Under the pieces are notes generated by a model, which was not told where the DNA came from, ran no database searches, and saw nothing but the letters and a program-made list of their open reading frames with translations. This document shows, piece by piece, positions 1 through 9,555 of a stretch of 47,554 nucleotides of DNA. The stretch is taken from assembly GCA_029007015.1 (NCBI GenBank), contig JAQXHB010000048.1, positions 1-47,554 of the forward strand, given 5' to 3'. A program made the translations under genes and the position numbers. Each line of letters opens with the position of its first letter. Positions within the stretch are counted from its first letter, which is position 1. Source of the stretch: Bacillota bacterium (GTDB lineage Bacteria > Bacillota > Clostridia > Oscillospirales > Acutalibacteraceae).

Positions 1-106
1 CCTCTGTTGTGGCCGCGTTTGCGGTAAAGACAAAGGACATCATGGTGGCCAACATGACCAGCGCAAGGACAACAGAGAGTAACCTATTGAACCTTATTTT
101 AGTCAC
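1..106 (-). CDS. N-terminus of a secreted protein (partial, runs off left edge)
   Basis: Thirty-five codons are visible, starting at GTG (104-106) 7-8 bases after a strong purine-rich ribosome-binding site (AAGGGGG on the minus strand). The translation begins MTKIRFNRLLSVVLALVM and continues through a hydrophobic stretch to a likely signal peptidase site after T-A-N-A-A, near residue 32. It therefore looks like a classical Sec signal peptide with a basic N-region. An internal ATG at codon 18 would cut the signal peptide in half, so GTG is the better start. The mature part is outside the window and its function cannot be told. The gene has its own promoter and a leader of about 250 nt, so it is transcribed independently of prfB, which ends in a terminator upstream. 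Confidence 0.7.
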   Translation of the reverse strand, partial: MTKIRFNRLLSVVLALVMLATMMSFVFTANAATTE

Positions 107-358
107 TTTAAATCCCCCTTAATAGAAATTTGTGAAATTTGTTAAGTGAATGATGAAAGCCGCAAGGCGCATATACGCCACGACAGACGACCAAACGCAA
201 CGCACATCAAACCCCTATCATTGCTGACCCCGGGCAGGTAAACTGCCCCAATTTAGTTGAGAGCGCTGCACGGTGCCATAAACAATGATTTGGTGCGCCG
301 CGCATGCATGCCGCCGGTCGATAGACAGACTATCACCATACAAACCTATACACCTATA
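107..358 (-). promoter_or_regulatory. Long structured 5' leader of the left-edge secreted gene
   Basis: About 245 nt separate the predicted transcription start from the GTG codon, with no gene on either strand. Read on the minus strand, the leader contains a hairpin with stem GGGCAG/CTGCCC and loop TTTAC (about 233-249), a hairpin GATAG/CTATC (about 320-334), an arm pair GCGC..GCAC with GTGC..GCGC, and a 7-base complement ATCATTG / CAATGAT that could form a long-range helix or pseudoknot. None of the riboswitch core motifs I know matches (TPP, SAM, cobalamin, c-di-GMP-I, glycine, lysine, FMN were considered). No U-rich terminator is evident. A cis-regulatory RNA is plausible but unproven. Confidence 0.4.
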
Positions 359-386
359 ATTATAGCTAAAATTTACAATTTGTCAA
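359..386 (-). promoter_or_regulatory. Sigma-A type promoter of the left-edge secreted gene
   Basis: TTGACA (-35, 381-386) and TATAAT (-10, 359-364) on the minus strand, both perfect matches, with a 16 bp spacer. It lies in the AT-rich gap downstream of the prfB terminator and drives leftward transcription. Confidence 0.8.
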
Positions 387-485
387 TATTATTTTATTGT
401 AAAATGATTATAATTTTTCGGTTTTTATAATTTTTTTATATGCGATGTGCACAAAGCAGAATAGCGCGCCGCACATGATAACATG

Positions 486-515
486 CAAAAAAAGCGCGAC
501 CTTCGGCCGCGCTTC
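486..515 (-). terminator. Rho-independent terminator after prfB
   Basis: On the minus strand a GC-rich stem (GCGCGGCC / GGTCGCGC, loop GAA) is followed directly by a run of T. It lies just after the prfB stop codon and ends the prmA-prfB transcript. Confidence 0.88.
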
Positions 516-524
516 TTGACAATA

Positions 525-1652
525 TTATTCGATGTTTTCGCCCAGTTTGCCGACACTCTCCGCCTTGAGATAGGCGTTGATGAAGCCGTCGATGTCGCCG
601 TCCATGACGGCGCCGATATTGCCCGACTCGAAGCCGGTGCGATGGTCCTTGACCAATGTGTAGGGCATGAACACATAGGAGCGTATCTGAGAGCCCCAGC
701 CGATTTCCTTCTGCACGCCTTTGATGTCCTCGATTTTGTCGAGGTGCTCGCGCTCCTTTATCTCAATCAGTTTGGATTTGAGCATTTTCATGGCGACCTC
801 GCGGTTTTGGTGCTGACTGCGCTCATTCTGACAGGCGACAACGATGCCGGTGGGGATGTGGGTGATGCGGATGGCCGACTCGGTCTTGTTAACATGCTGG
901 CCGCCGGCGCCGCTGGAACGGTAGGTGTCAACCTGCAGGTCGGCGGGGTTGATTTCGACCTCGACATCATCATTTATCTCGGGCATGACCTCGAGCGAGG
1001 CAAAGGAGGTATGCCGCCGGCCGGACGAGTCAAACGGCGACACGCGCACCAGACGGTGGACGCCCATTTCACTGCGCATATAGCCGTAGGCATTCTCCCC
1101 CTCGATGAGGACAACGGCGCTTTTGAGCCCCGCCTCCTCTCCGTCGAGAAAGTCGACCACCTTATACCTGAAGTTGTGCCGCTCGGCCCAGTGGGTATAC
1201 ATGCGGAACAGCATCTCGCACCAGTCCTGCGCCTCGGTGCCGCCGGCGCCTGCGTGAAAGGTGAGAATGGCGTTGTTGCGGTCGTATGCGCCGGTCAGCA
1301 AGGTGGCGAGGCGCTGCTCCTCGATGCCGCCGATGACGCGGTCAACTCCGGCCGTGACCTCGTCAAGCAGGGACAAATCGCCCTCCTCATCGGCCAATTC
1401 GATGAGGGTGAGAGTATCGTCAAAGTCGGCTTTGAGGTTGGTATATGTGGCGATGCGTGCGCGAAGCTGGCTGATGCGCTGCAGCACCTTTTGCGAATTT
1501 TCAAGGTCGCTCCAGAACTCCTGCTCGCCCGACTGCTGCTCCAGCCGCGCAAGCTCGGCGCGCGCCTCGTCCAGGCCGAGCGCCTCTGCAAGGTCGGCCA
1601 ATTCGTCGCGGTATGCCTGCAGGCGCAGGCTCTGCTCTTCAAATTGCAACAT
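525..1652 (-). CDS. prfB: Peptide chain release factor 2
   Basis: Class I release factor that recognises UGA and UAA stop codons in the ribosomal A site and triggers peptide release. The 375-residue protein has the RF2 discriminator SPF (about 205-207) and the catalytic GGQ loop (about 250-252, in SGAGGQHVNK). The start ATG follows GGAG at a normal distance. Most bacterial prfB genes carry an in-frame UGA near codon 26 and need a +1 frameshift. Here the corresponding L27-D28 is read as CTG GAC without any stop, so the gene is one uninterrupted frame and lacks that autoregulation. It lies 41 nt after prmA, probably cotranscribed, and ends at a strong terminator. Confidence 0.97.
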   Translation of the reverse strand: MLQFEEQSLRLQAYRDELADLAEALGLDEARAELARLEQQSGEQEFWSDLENSQKVLQRISQLRARIATYTNLKADFDDTLTLIELADEEGDLSLLDEVTAGVDRVIGGIEEQRLATLLTGAYDRNNAILTFHAGAGGTEAQDWCEMLFRMYTHWAERHNFRYKVVDFLDGEEAGLKSAVVLIEGENAYGYMRSEMGVHRLVRVSPFDSSGRRHTSFASLEVMPEINDDVEVEINPADLQVDTYRSSGAGGQHVNKTESAIRITHIPTGIVVACQNERSQHQNREVAMKMLKSKLIEIKEREHLDKIEDIKGVQKEIGWGSQIRSYVFMPYTLVKDHRTGFESGNIGAVMDGDIDGFINAYLKAESVGKLGENIE

Positions 1653-1693
1653 AATATATGCTCCGTTCTGCCGCTTGGCGGCTTGTTGATATT

Positions 1694-2617
1694 TTACCCC
1701 TTCACGACGGTCAGCGCGACCCAGCCCGATGACTCGTAGCGCCGCTCGACCGCCAGGCCGTGCTCCTCAAGCGCCGCCAACACATCGCCCTCGCGCGTGT
1801 CGATGATGCCCGAGCAGATGATGCGCGTGCCGCTGTGCATAAACCGCTCGATAGTGGCGCTCAGGCGGATGATGACATCGGCAACTATATTGGCGCAGAT
1901 GATGTCGTAGGTGCCGCTGACATTGTCGGTCAGGTCGCCGCAGATAAAACGAGTGCGGTCGGCGGCGCCGTTGATGTCGGCCGTTTGCGCGGCCACGCCG
2001 ACCGCTATCGGGTCGATGTCGACGCCGACAGCGCTGTCACAGCCGAGCAGGACGCCGGCGACGGCCAAGATTCCACTGCCGCAGCCGATGTCGAGCAGGC
2101 TCTCGCCGCCGCTGACCATGCCGTCAAGCGCGGCAAGGCACAGGCGGGTGGTCTCGTGCGTGCCGGTGCCGAAGGCGGCGCCGGGGTCGATGGTCAAAAC
2201 GGTTCGCCCCTCGGTGTTGTCATACTGCTCCCACGACGGGCAGATGGCCAGACGGCGGCCGATTTCGGTCGGTTTGAAGTACTTGCGCCACTCGTTGGCC
2301 CAATCCTGCTCGCGCACGCCCGAAAGGGTGACAGTGTGCTCAACGCCGTTGCGGCGCAGGCCGTCGTCGATATATGCGATGGCCTCCTGCGGATTTTCGT
2401 CGGCCGCAATAAAAATGTGCACCGTGGCGGTGGTGCGGTCCTTGGCAATCAGGCTCTCGTCGATAAGGTCGATGTGTGCGATGTCCCACGCGGCCTGCTC
2501 CAAGTCGGAGTAATCCTCGATATATATGCCGTACGGTACGGCCATGTTGGCTATGTTTGCGGCAATTTCTACATCAGCGACGGCAACATGCACGCCGATG
2601 TCTGTCCAGTCGTTCAT
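1694..2617 (-). CDS. prmA: Ribosomal protein L11 methyltransferase
   Basis: SAM-dependent methyltransferase of the PrmA family, which trimethylates lysines of ribosomal protein L11. Visible features are an N-terminal substrate domain, the family motif around WANEWRKYFKP (about residue 105), the GTGTHETT segment, the SAM-binding DIGCGSGIL motif and the catalytic-loop motif CANIVADVI. I place the start at ATG 2617 (MNDWTDIGV), preceded by GAGGG. An upstream TTG at 2638 is in frame but has no ribosome-binding site and sits inside the terminator hairpin. Length about 307 residues, normal for the family. Cotranscription with prfB is likely; because a hairpin terminator separates it from ftsZ, its promoter is not obvious. 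Confidence 0.94.
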   Translation of the reverse strand: MNDWTDIGVHVAVADVEIAANIANMAVPYGIYIEDYSDLEQAAWDIAHIDLIDESLIAKDRTTATVHIFIAADENPQEAIAYIDDGLRRNGVEHTVTLSGVREQDWANEWRKYFKPTEIGRRLAICPSWEQYDNTEGRTVLTIDPGAAFGTGTHETTRLCLAALDGMVSGGESLLDIGCGSGILAVAGVLLGCDSAVGVDIDPIAVGVAAQTADINGAADRTRFICGDLTDNVSGTYDIICANIVADVIIRLSATIERFMHSGTRIICSGIIDTREGDVLAALEEHGLAVERRYESSGWVALTVVKG

Positions 2618-2636
2618 AACTTCCCTCACACAAAAC

Positions 2637-2665
2637 AAAAGAGCCGCATGAATTGTGGCTCTTTT
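2637..2665. terminator. Terminator between ftsZ and prmA
   Basis: Stem AAAAGAGCC / GGCTCTTTT with an 11-nt loop, 20 bases after the ftsZ stop codon. Both ends are A/T-tract bounded, so it can act in either direction. It should end ftsZ transcripts, leaving prmA to read-through or to a promoter inside ftsZ. Confidence 0.8.
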
Positions 2666-2685
2666 GAAGAGTTATTGATATCTGA

Positions 2686-3732
<1,047 letters not shown>

Positions 3733-3800
3733 AATTTATATCCTCCTAAATGTTAATACTCACCGAGTACAATTTTACACACTACACCTATTTACATTAT

Positions 3801-3829
3801 ATACTATCACATATTATTTTTAATTGCAA
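3801..3829 (-). promoter_or_regulatory. Candidate ftsZ promoter
   Basis: TTGCAA (3824-3829), 17 bp spacer, TAGTAT (3801-3806) on the minus strand, in the AT-rich 146 bp gap between divIB and ftsZ. A second -10-like TATAAT lies a few bases downstream. It gives ftsZ an expression source separate from the dcw operon. Confidence 0.55.
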
Positions 3830-3878
3830 GATATTTATTGCAGATTTTTTGCTGATTTTCATACACATCGGGCAATCT

Positions 3879-4859
3879 TCACTCAGATGACTGTCCGCTT
3901 GACGCGGCATCGGACGATAGGCTCGACGACACATCCGGCAAACTGCCCTCGGGCAGTGATGAATCGGACGAGCCGCTCGCCACCGACGACGATACCGACT
4001 CGGCGCTTGAGAGCAAGTGCCGTGAGAAGTAGGAGTCATTAGAGCCGGTACCCAGCCATTTTAAATTGATGGTGCCCTCAACATCGGCGCCGTACTTTTC
4101 CTGTGTTGCTTCAATTACCTTGACGGCATTTTGCAGTTTCTTATCTATATCCGATATGGTGCCGATTTCAAGTATCAGGCGGTCATCGTAAACCGCCTTT
4201 ATGTTGACCGGACTGGTCAGTTCAATGCGGGTAATGCTGCCGATATTTGCATCGCTCAAAGCGGTGCAAAGTCGGTCGTATGTATCGGCCACTTCGTCAC
4301 TGAGCACGATGTTTCCGCCAATGTCGGCCGACGCAACGGCCGTATCGACAACGGTAAGTCCGGTCGGCGGCTCATCGGCAATTTCGAGCACCTTGACGCC
4401 GTCGGTGATGACATATTTATTGGCAAAGCTGAACACCGATGTGCCCTTTGTTTCCTTGACCTTGATGGTCACTTTGCCGCTGATACTGCGGCTTATATCG
4501 GCGCTCTTGATATACGGCAGGCGCTTGCAGATATCTTTTTCTGCCCCTCTGCCTGACATAAAGACATTTTCGCCCTCGACAATACCCGACGCATCAATGA
4601 TACTTTGGCTCGAATAGCGGCTGCTGCCGCTGACCGAAAATGCGGTAACAGGGAAAAGCACCGTCAGCGACAGCGTTATGCCGACGCATATGAGTATCAT
4701 CAAAACAAGCAGTATTACCGCCGCACGCGACAAACGCCGGCGGCCTCGGCGCCTTTTACGCGGCGGCTGTGTACGGCCGGCTGCGCTGCGCCGCTGCGGA
4801 GATGCTCCACCGCCCCGTCTGCTGTTGCCGTCAGCACGGCTCGTTTGGTTGCTCGACAT
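3879..4859 (-). CDS. divIB: Cell division protein DivIB/FtsQ (POTRA domain)
   Basis: Bitopic membrane protein of the divisome FtsQ/DivIB-FtsL-DivIC subcomplex. The sequence has a basic Arg-rich cytoplasmic tail (residues about 1-45), one membrane segment (about 47-70), then an FtsQ-type POTRA domain beginning near FPVTAFSVSGSSRYSS, and a second mixed domain. The last 50 or so residues are a Ser/Ala/Asp-rich low-complexity tail, probably disordered. Three consecutive ATG codons (4865, 4862, 4859) follow AAAAGGGTGA; the third has the best spacing, and I use it. The start overlaps the 3' end of murA by about 30 bases, which suggests translational coupling. Confidence 0.88.
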   Translation of the reverse strand: MSSNQTSRADGNSRRGGGASPQRRSAAGRTQPPRKRRRGRRRLSRAAVILLVLMILICVGITLSLTVLFPVTAFSVSGSSRYSSQSIIDASGIVEGENVFMSGRGAEKDICKRLPYIKSADISRSISGKVTIKVKETKGTSVFSFANKYVITDGVKVLEIADEPPTGLTVVDTAVASADIGGNIVLSDEVADTYDRLCTALSDANIGSITRIELTSPVNIKAVYDDRLILEIGTISDIDKKLQNAVKVIEATQEKYGADVEGTINLKWLGTGSNDSYFSRHLLSSAESVSSSVASGSSDSSLPEGSLPDVSSSLSSDAASSGQSSE

Positions 4860-6126
4860 CATCATTCACCCTTTTCACATCCGCATTAAGCGAATTTAGT
4901 ATATCATCAATGTGTTCATATCCACGCTCGATATGGCATATATTATCAATAACTGTGGTGCCCTCTGCGGCCAGCGCCGCCAAAAGCACCGCCGCGCCGC
5001 CGCGCAAGTCTGTTGCGCTCACCTTGGCACCGTGCAGGCGCTCGACCCCTTCGACCACCGCGACCCGCTCGCTGATGCGTATGTGCGCCCCCATCTTTTG
5101 AAGCCGGTCGGCATATTTATATCGGCACGAAAAAATATTTTCAACAAACATTGAAGTGCCGTCGGCCACAGTGCTCACCGCGAGCATTATCGGCTGTGCA
5201 TCGGTCGGAAAGCCGGGATACACATGGGTGCTTATCACCTCAAAGCGGCGCGGGCGGCCGTATGCGCGCAGTCTGACACTGCTGTCGGTGACAGTCAAAT
5301 CGCATCCGGCCTGCTCAAAATATGACAAAACCGGATACATGTGCTCGGGGCGGCAGTCATATACCTCAACATCGCCGCCGGTTATGGCGGCTGCCGCCAA
5401 GTATGTTACCGCCGCTATGCGGTCGGGCATGACACTGTACTCTGTGCCCCTCAGCCGACCGACGCCATCAATAGCAATGACCCCCTGCCCGTCGCCGTCA
5501 ATCTTGGCGCCGCACTGCCGCAGATAGGCACACAAATCGACTATCTCGGGCTCGCGTGCCGCATTGCGGATGACTGTGCGCCCCTCTGCAGTGACGGCGG
5601 CCAGAATTATGTTTTCAGTGGTGCCGACGCTGGCCACCGGCAGGTCTATGTAGGCGCCGTGCAATCCGTGCGGTGCCTCGCAGTGCAGGTAGCCGCCGCT
5701 TTCATCAATTTCGGCGCCCATAAGCCGCAGCGATGACAAGTGCAAATCAATCGGCCGACTGCCGAGTTCACAGCCGCCGGGGAAAGATACCTCTGCCCTG
5801 CCGCACCGCGCAAGCAGTGCACCCATATAGATAATTGACGAGCGCATTCGCGACATCAGACACTCGCTTACGGTATATTCGCAAACGCGTCCGCTGTCCA
5901 CCTCAACGCACTTGTCATCGACGGTGCATTGGCAACCGAGCGACCTCAAAATATCAACCGACGCGTCAATATCGCTCAACTCGGAACAACGGCATATCTT
6001 ACTCTTGCCCGTACACAGCAGTGTCGCCGCCAAAATCGGCAGCGCCGCATTTTTAGAGCCCTGAATACTAACCCGTCCGATTACAGGACGGCCGCCGTTA
6101 ACAATAAATTTTGACATAGGTGACAT
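4831..6126 (-). CDS. murA: UDP-N-acetylglucosamine 1-carboxyvinyltransferase
   Basis: Catalyses the first committed step of peptidoglycan synthesis, adding enolpyruvate from PEP to UDP-GlcNAc in the cytoplasm. The 431-residue protein shows the N-terminal QGSKNAALPIL motif with the Lys-Asn pair, the catalytic Cys loop in FPGGCELGSRPIDLHL (about residue 120), and the inside-out beta/alpha repeats of the EPSP synthase fold. The Cys is the fosfomycin target in the family. Start ATG 6126 follows GGGAGG by four bases; a second ATG three codons on is worse placed. murA sits between murG and divIB, a position often held by murB or murA in clostridial dcw clusters. Confidence 0.96.
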   Translation of the reverse strand: MSPMSKFIVNGGRPVIGRVSIQGSKNAALPILAATLLCTGKSKICRCSELSDIDASVDILRSLGCQCTVDDKCVEVDSGRVCEYTVSECLMSRMRSSIIYMGALLARCGRAEVSFPGGCELGSRPIDLHLSSLRLMGAEIDESGGYLHCEAPHGLHGAYIDLPVASVGTTENIILAAVTAEGRTVIRNAAREPEIVDLCAYLRQCGAKIDGDGQGVIAIDGVGRLRGTEYSVMPDRIAAVTYLAAAAITGGDVEVYDCRPEHMYPVLSYFEQAGCDLTVTDSSVRLRAYGRPRRFEVISTHVYPGFPTDAQPIMLAVSTVADGTSMFVENIFSCRYKYADRLQKMGAHIRISERVAVVEGVERLHGAKVSATDLRGGAAVLLAALAAEGTTVIDNICHIERGYEHIDDILNSLNADVKRVNDDVEQPNEPC

Positions 6127-6186
6127 CAGCCCTCCCGAAAAAATTCAGTCCTGATGTCACAGTCTATGCCCGGCAGCATGTCTGTG

Positions 6187-7311
6187 TTATTTGCGGGCAG
6201 AATAAAGTTCCATTATCACCTGATACATGCGCTCATTTACATCAAAAATTGCGCCGCTCAGTGCGTTTTTGCGCATTTCTTCGAGCCGCTCTTTGCTGCC
6301 GATTAGCGCAAGCGTCCTCTCGGCAAGCAATTTGCCGGTCAAGTCCTTTTCCTCGATGAGTTCGGCCGCATCGCGGCTAACCAGCGTCATGGCGTTGTAA
6401 TACTGATGGTTTTCGGCCACATTGGGCGACGGAATGAGTATTGACGGCTTGCCTTGCACCGCCAGTTCGCTGACAGTAATCGCTCCTGCGCGGCATATGA
6501 CCAAGTCGGCCGCCGGCATGAGCAAGTCCATATTATCAATGTACTCTGTTATGTGCAGATTTTCGGCGTTCATGTCGACGCCCCGTTCAGCCAGCAGTTT
6601 CGGCATCAGTTCGGTGCCGTACTTGCCGGTGGCGTGAAAGTGGACATACTCGCCGCTTTTCCAATGTGCGGCTATGACATCGGCCACCGTCTCATTTATT
6701 CTGCGAGCGCCGAGACTGCCGCCAAATGAGAGTATCACCGGCCTTTCATCAAGGCCGAGCGTGCGCCGCGCCTCGTCCTTGTTCATGTCGATAAGCGACT
6801 GTCTGACCGGATTGCCGACGACAATCGGCTCACTTTTCGGCTTTATGAATTTGGCCGCCTCGGGCATGGCCAACATCACGGCGTCCACCTTTGGCGCAAG
6901 CACCTTGTTGGTCTTGCCTGCAAAGGCATTTTGCTCGTGAATACAGCATTTGATACCCAGTTTGGCGGCGGCCGACAGCACCGGAGCGCTGACATAACCG
7001 CCTGTGCCGACAACTACATCGGGCTGAAGTTGGCGCAGCAGTTTTTTTGCGGCCGACGATGCGCCCATCAGTTTGGAGGCCGCCGAAATGTTGCGCTTGA
7101 TATTCTCAAGGCTGATTTTACGCTGAAAGCCCTCGACATCAATGGTGTGAAATTCATATCCCGCTTGAGGAACGAGGCGTGACTCCATACCTCGCTCGGT
7201 ACCGATAAAGACTATCTCGGCCTCGGGGTGCTTACTTTTGATATATCCTGCAACGGCAATTGCCGGATTAATGTGTCCGGCGGTGCCGCCGCCTGCAAAC
7301 AGTATTTTCAT
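6187..7311 (-). CDS. murG: UDP-GlcNAc:undecaprenyl-PP-MurNAc-pentapeptide GlcNAc transferase
   Basis: GT28-family glycosyltransferase that turns lipid I into lipid II at the inner face of the membrane. The glycine-rich GGGTAGHINPA loop at residues 7-17 and the C-terminal UDP-GlcNAc site (CRAGAITVSELAVQGKPSILIPSPNVAENHQ region) are both present. 374 residues, normal length. The start follows AAAGGGACGG. It lies 13 nt after ftsW and 60 nt before murA. Confidence 0.97.
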   Translation of the reverse strand: MKILFAGGGTAGHINPAIAVAGYIKSKHPEAEIVFIGTERGMESRLVPQAGYEFHTIDVEGFQRKISLENIKRNISAASKLMGASSAAKKLLRQLQPDVVVGTGGYVSAPVLSAAAKLGIKCCIHEQNAFAGKTNKVLAPKVDAVMLAMPEAAKFIKPKSEPIVVGNPVRQSLIDMNKDEARRTLGLDERPVILSFGGSLGARRINETVADVIAAHWKSGEYVHFHATGKYGTELMPKLLAERGVDMNAENLHITEYIDNMDLLMPAADLVICRAGAITVSELAVQGKPSILIPSPNVAENHQYYNAMTLVSRDAAELIEEKDLTGKLLAERTLALIGSKERLEEMRKNALSGAIFDVNERMYQVIMELYSARK

Positions 7312-7324
7312 ATTACCGTCCCTT

Positions 7325-8491
7325 TTATGATTTGGTCACTGTGCTGGCGCGCGATATGGACAAAATTACGCCCATTTGCGCCATCAGCATAACCAGTGCG
7401 GTGCCGCCGTAGCTGAAAAACGGCAGGCTTATTCCGGTATTGGGTATCGTGTTGGTAACAACCATGATATTCAGCGCGGCCTGCAGGCCCACCTGAAGGG
7501 TAAGGCCGATGGCCATCAAACTGCCGAACTTATCGGGTGCACCCATTGCAATCTTGTATCCGCGCCAAATGAGCGCCACAAACAGGCCGATTATGGCGAT
7601 GGCACCGACAAAGCCTATCTCCTCGCACACGATGGCAAATATAAAATCGTTGTGCGGCTCAGGTACCCACAGATACTTCTGTCTTGACTCCCCTATGCCG
7701 CGGCCGAGAAAGCCGCCGCTGCCGATGGCCAGAAGCGACTGTATCGTTTGCCAGCCGGTGGTACGGTAATATGACCACGGGTCAAGCCACGACTGTATGC
7801 GGTCGCCGCCGTATCCGACTACGCCTGACAGAATAGCTCCCGCGCCAAGCGCGACTCCTGCGCCGAGGCCCACCGCAACATATCTCAGTTTTAAACCGCC
7901 GATTATTATCAGCGACACACCTATGGCAAATATCAGCAGTGTTGCCGACAGGTGGGTCTCAACCACGACCAGTCCGCACACCGCACCCAGCAGTACGACC
8001 AAAATGCCGATAAACCGCCAGTTTTCCATTTCCTTGTAATTATTGGATATCAGGTGTGAAAAGAGCAGTATTATCGCAAACTTTGCAATCTCTGACGGTT
8101 GGAAACTGAAACCGCCGATTTTAAGCCAGCGCTTATAGTCAAACCCCTCCTGCAAGGGCGGCAGTATCAGCACGACAACCAGCATTATCAGTGACGCAAA
8201 GTAGATAAGCCACGCAAATTTGCGATAAATATGGTAATCAATTTTGCTGGCGGCGAACATAATTACGAGGCCGACCACCGCAAATATCGCCTGCTTTTTG
8301 ATAAAGTGGTAACTGTCGCCGTAGTTGGTCAGCGAATATGAGTAACTGGCCGAAAAGAGTGAAATAAGGCCTGCAGTAACCAAAACGAGCAACAGCGACA
8401 GGAAAACTATATCAACCTTGCCCGACTGTATTATCTTTAGTTTGGGCTTTTGGCGGGACTTGCGCAGTACGCGCGGATTGTTCTCCTCCAA
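7325..8491 (-). CDS. ftsW: SEDS peptidoglycan polymerase FtsW (SpoVE-like)
   Basis: Polytopic SEDS-family glycosyltransferase that polymerises lipid II together with its cognate class B PBP. About ten hydrophobic segments are visible. Family signatures include RWLKIGGFSFQPSEIAKF, the extracellular loop GRGIGESRQKYLWVPEPHNDFIFA with the key acidic residue, and the C-terminal NTGISLPFFSYGGT. 388 residues, with a short basic N-terminal tail. In a sporulator the same family includes SpoVE; position next to murG and in the same operon as a PBP argues for the division role but SpoVE cannot be excluded. Confidence 0.95.
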   Translation of the reverse strand: MEENNPRVLRKSRQKPKLKIIQSGKVDIVFLSLLLVLVTAGLISLFSASYSYSLTNYGDSYHFIKKQAIFAVVGLVIMFAASKIDYHIYRKFAWLIYFASLIMLVVVLILPPLQEGFDYKRWLKIGGFSFQPSEIAKFAIILLFSHLISNNYKEMENWRFIGILVVLLGAVCGLVVVETHLSATLLIFAIGVSLIIIGGLKLRYVAVGLGAGVALGAGAILSGVVGYGGDRIQSWLDPWSYYRTTGWQTIQSLLAIGSGGFLGRGIGESRQKYLWVPEPHNDFIFAIVCEEIGFVGAIAIIGLFVALIWRGYKIAMGAPDKFGSLMAIGLTLQVGLQAALNIMVVTNTIPNTGISLPFFSYGGTALVMLMAQMGVILSISRASTVTKS

Positions 8492-8524
8492 AATATCACT
8501 GCCTTTCGTTTAAAATAACTTGAC

Positions 8525-9541
8525 TTATATCAGAAGCACTGCAACAGCACAGCCGAGTGCCGCAACCAGCGAAAACACCAGCACAATCTTATTCTCGCTC
8601 CAGCCACTTAACTCAAAGTGATGGTGAATGGGGCTCATTTTGAATATTCGGCGGCCGGTGCGCTTGAAATACGCCACCTGAATGACCACCGACATGGCCT
8701 CGCATAGATAGACAATGCCTGCCAAAATGAGCAGTATCGGGCGGTCAATCATAAATGACAGGCCCACCACACAGCCGCCGAGGAACATTGAACCGGTATC
8801 GCCCATGAACACCTTTGCCGGGTGCAGATTCCACATTGCAAAGCCGATGCAGACACCGGCGAGTATCACCGCAAACAAGTCGGCCGAGTAATTGAGCAGC
8901 CGTATGGACGAAAACATAAAGAAGGCCGCGACCACAGCCGTAACGGTGGTGGCCAAACCGTCGATGCCGTCGGTCAGGTTGACGGCATTGGTAAAGCCGT
9001 AAATAAACATCAGGGCAATCGGCCAGAATACAAGGCCGAAACCGTGGGTAATATCAACCGTACCGACAAAGGGCAATTCGGTGGTGTGCATGCCGCCCAT
9101 ATACAGTGTAAACAGATATGCGGCCGCTATCAGCAGTTGAGCAAATGTTTTTTGCTTGGCGGTCAGTCCCAAATTGCGTTTTTTGACCACCTTGATATAA
9201 TCATCGACAAAGCCTATGAGCGACATAAACAGCGCCAGTCCCATCCCAGCCAGCAGTCTGGCCAATCTTCCACCGCTCATCTCAAGCCTCAGTGCGCTGT
9301 CGGTGCGGCCGACGGTAAAGATGATTATTACAGCCGCCGCAAGCGCGACCAAGGCACCGGCAATCATCATCAGGCCGCCCATAGTGGGTGTGCCCTCCTT
9401 TGACTTATGCCAATTGGGCCCTATGTCAAGTATAGTCTGCCCATATTTCAGCCGTTTGAGCGCCGGAATAAGCACAAATCCCATCAGCGCCGTAACGGCG
9501 TATGCGACAACCGCCGCAATAATGATTATCCATCTGTCCAT
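8525..9541 (-). CDS. mraY: Phospho-N-acetylmuramoyl-pentapeptide transferase
   Basis: Integral membrane enzyme that links UDP-MurNAc-pentapeptide to undecaprenyl phosphate, giving lipid I. The active-site motifs are all present: the Asp pair in FVDDYIKVVKKRNLGL, NLTDGIDGLA, FMGDTGSMFLGG, and the His-rich loop SPIHHHFELSGW near the C-terminus. About ten membrane segments in 338 residues, normal length. murF, commonly found between murE and mraY, and murD, commonly after mraY, are both missing here. Confidence 0.97.
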   Translation of the reverse strand: MDRWIIIIAAVVAYAVTALMGFVLIPALKRLKYGQTILDIGPNWHKSKEGTPTMGGLMMIAGALVALAAAVIIIFTVGRTDSALRLEMSGGRLARLLAGMGLALFMSLIGFVDDYIKVVKKRNLGLTAKQKTFAQLLIAAAYLFTLYMGGMHTTELPFVGTVDITHGFGLVFWPIALMFIYGFTNAVNLTDGIDGLATTVTAVVAAFFMFSSIRLLNYSADLFAVILAGVCIGFAMWNLHPAKVFMGDTGSMFLGGCVVGLSFMIDRPILLILAGIVYLCEAMSVVIQVAYFKRTGRRIFKMSPIHHHFELSGWSENKIVLVFSLVAALGCAVAVLLI

Positions 9542-9555
9542 TTTCTACTGTCCTC

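Noticed and set aside
107..358. Leader as a c-di-GMP-I, cobalamin, TPP, lysine or SAM riboswitch
   Set aside because: None of the conserved core sequences of these classes (for example GCAAACC plus GCAAAGC, or GCCACTG) occurs in the expected positions, so I did not name a class.
525..1652. Programmed frameshift in prfB
   Set aside because: The frame is continuous through the conserved site, with CTG GAC instead of a Leu-UGA shift site.
483..1739. 418-codon open frame on the plus strand
   Set aside because: It is antisense to prfB, has no family motif and no ribosome-binding site. Such long antisense frames arise here from GC-rich codon use.
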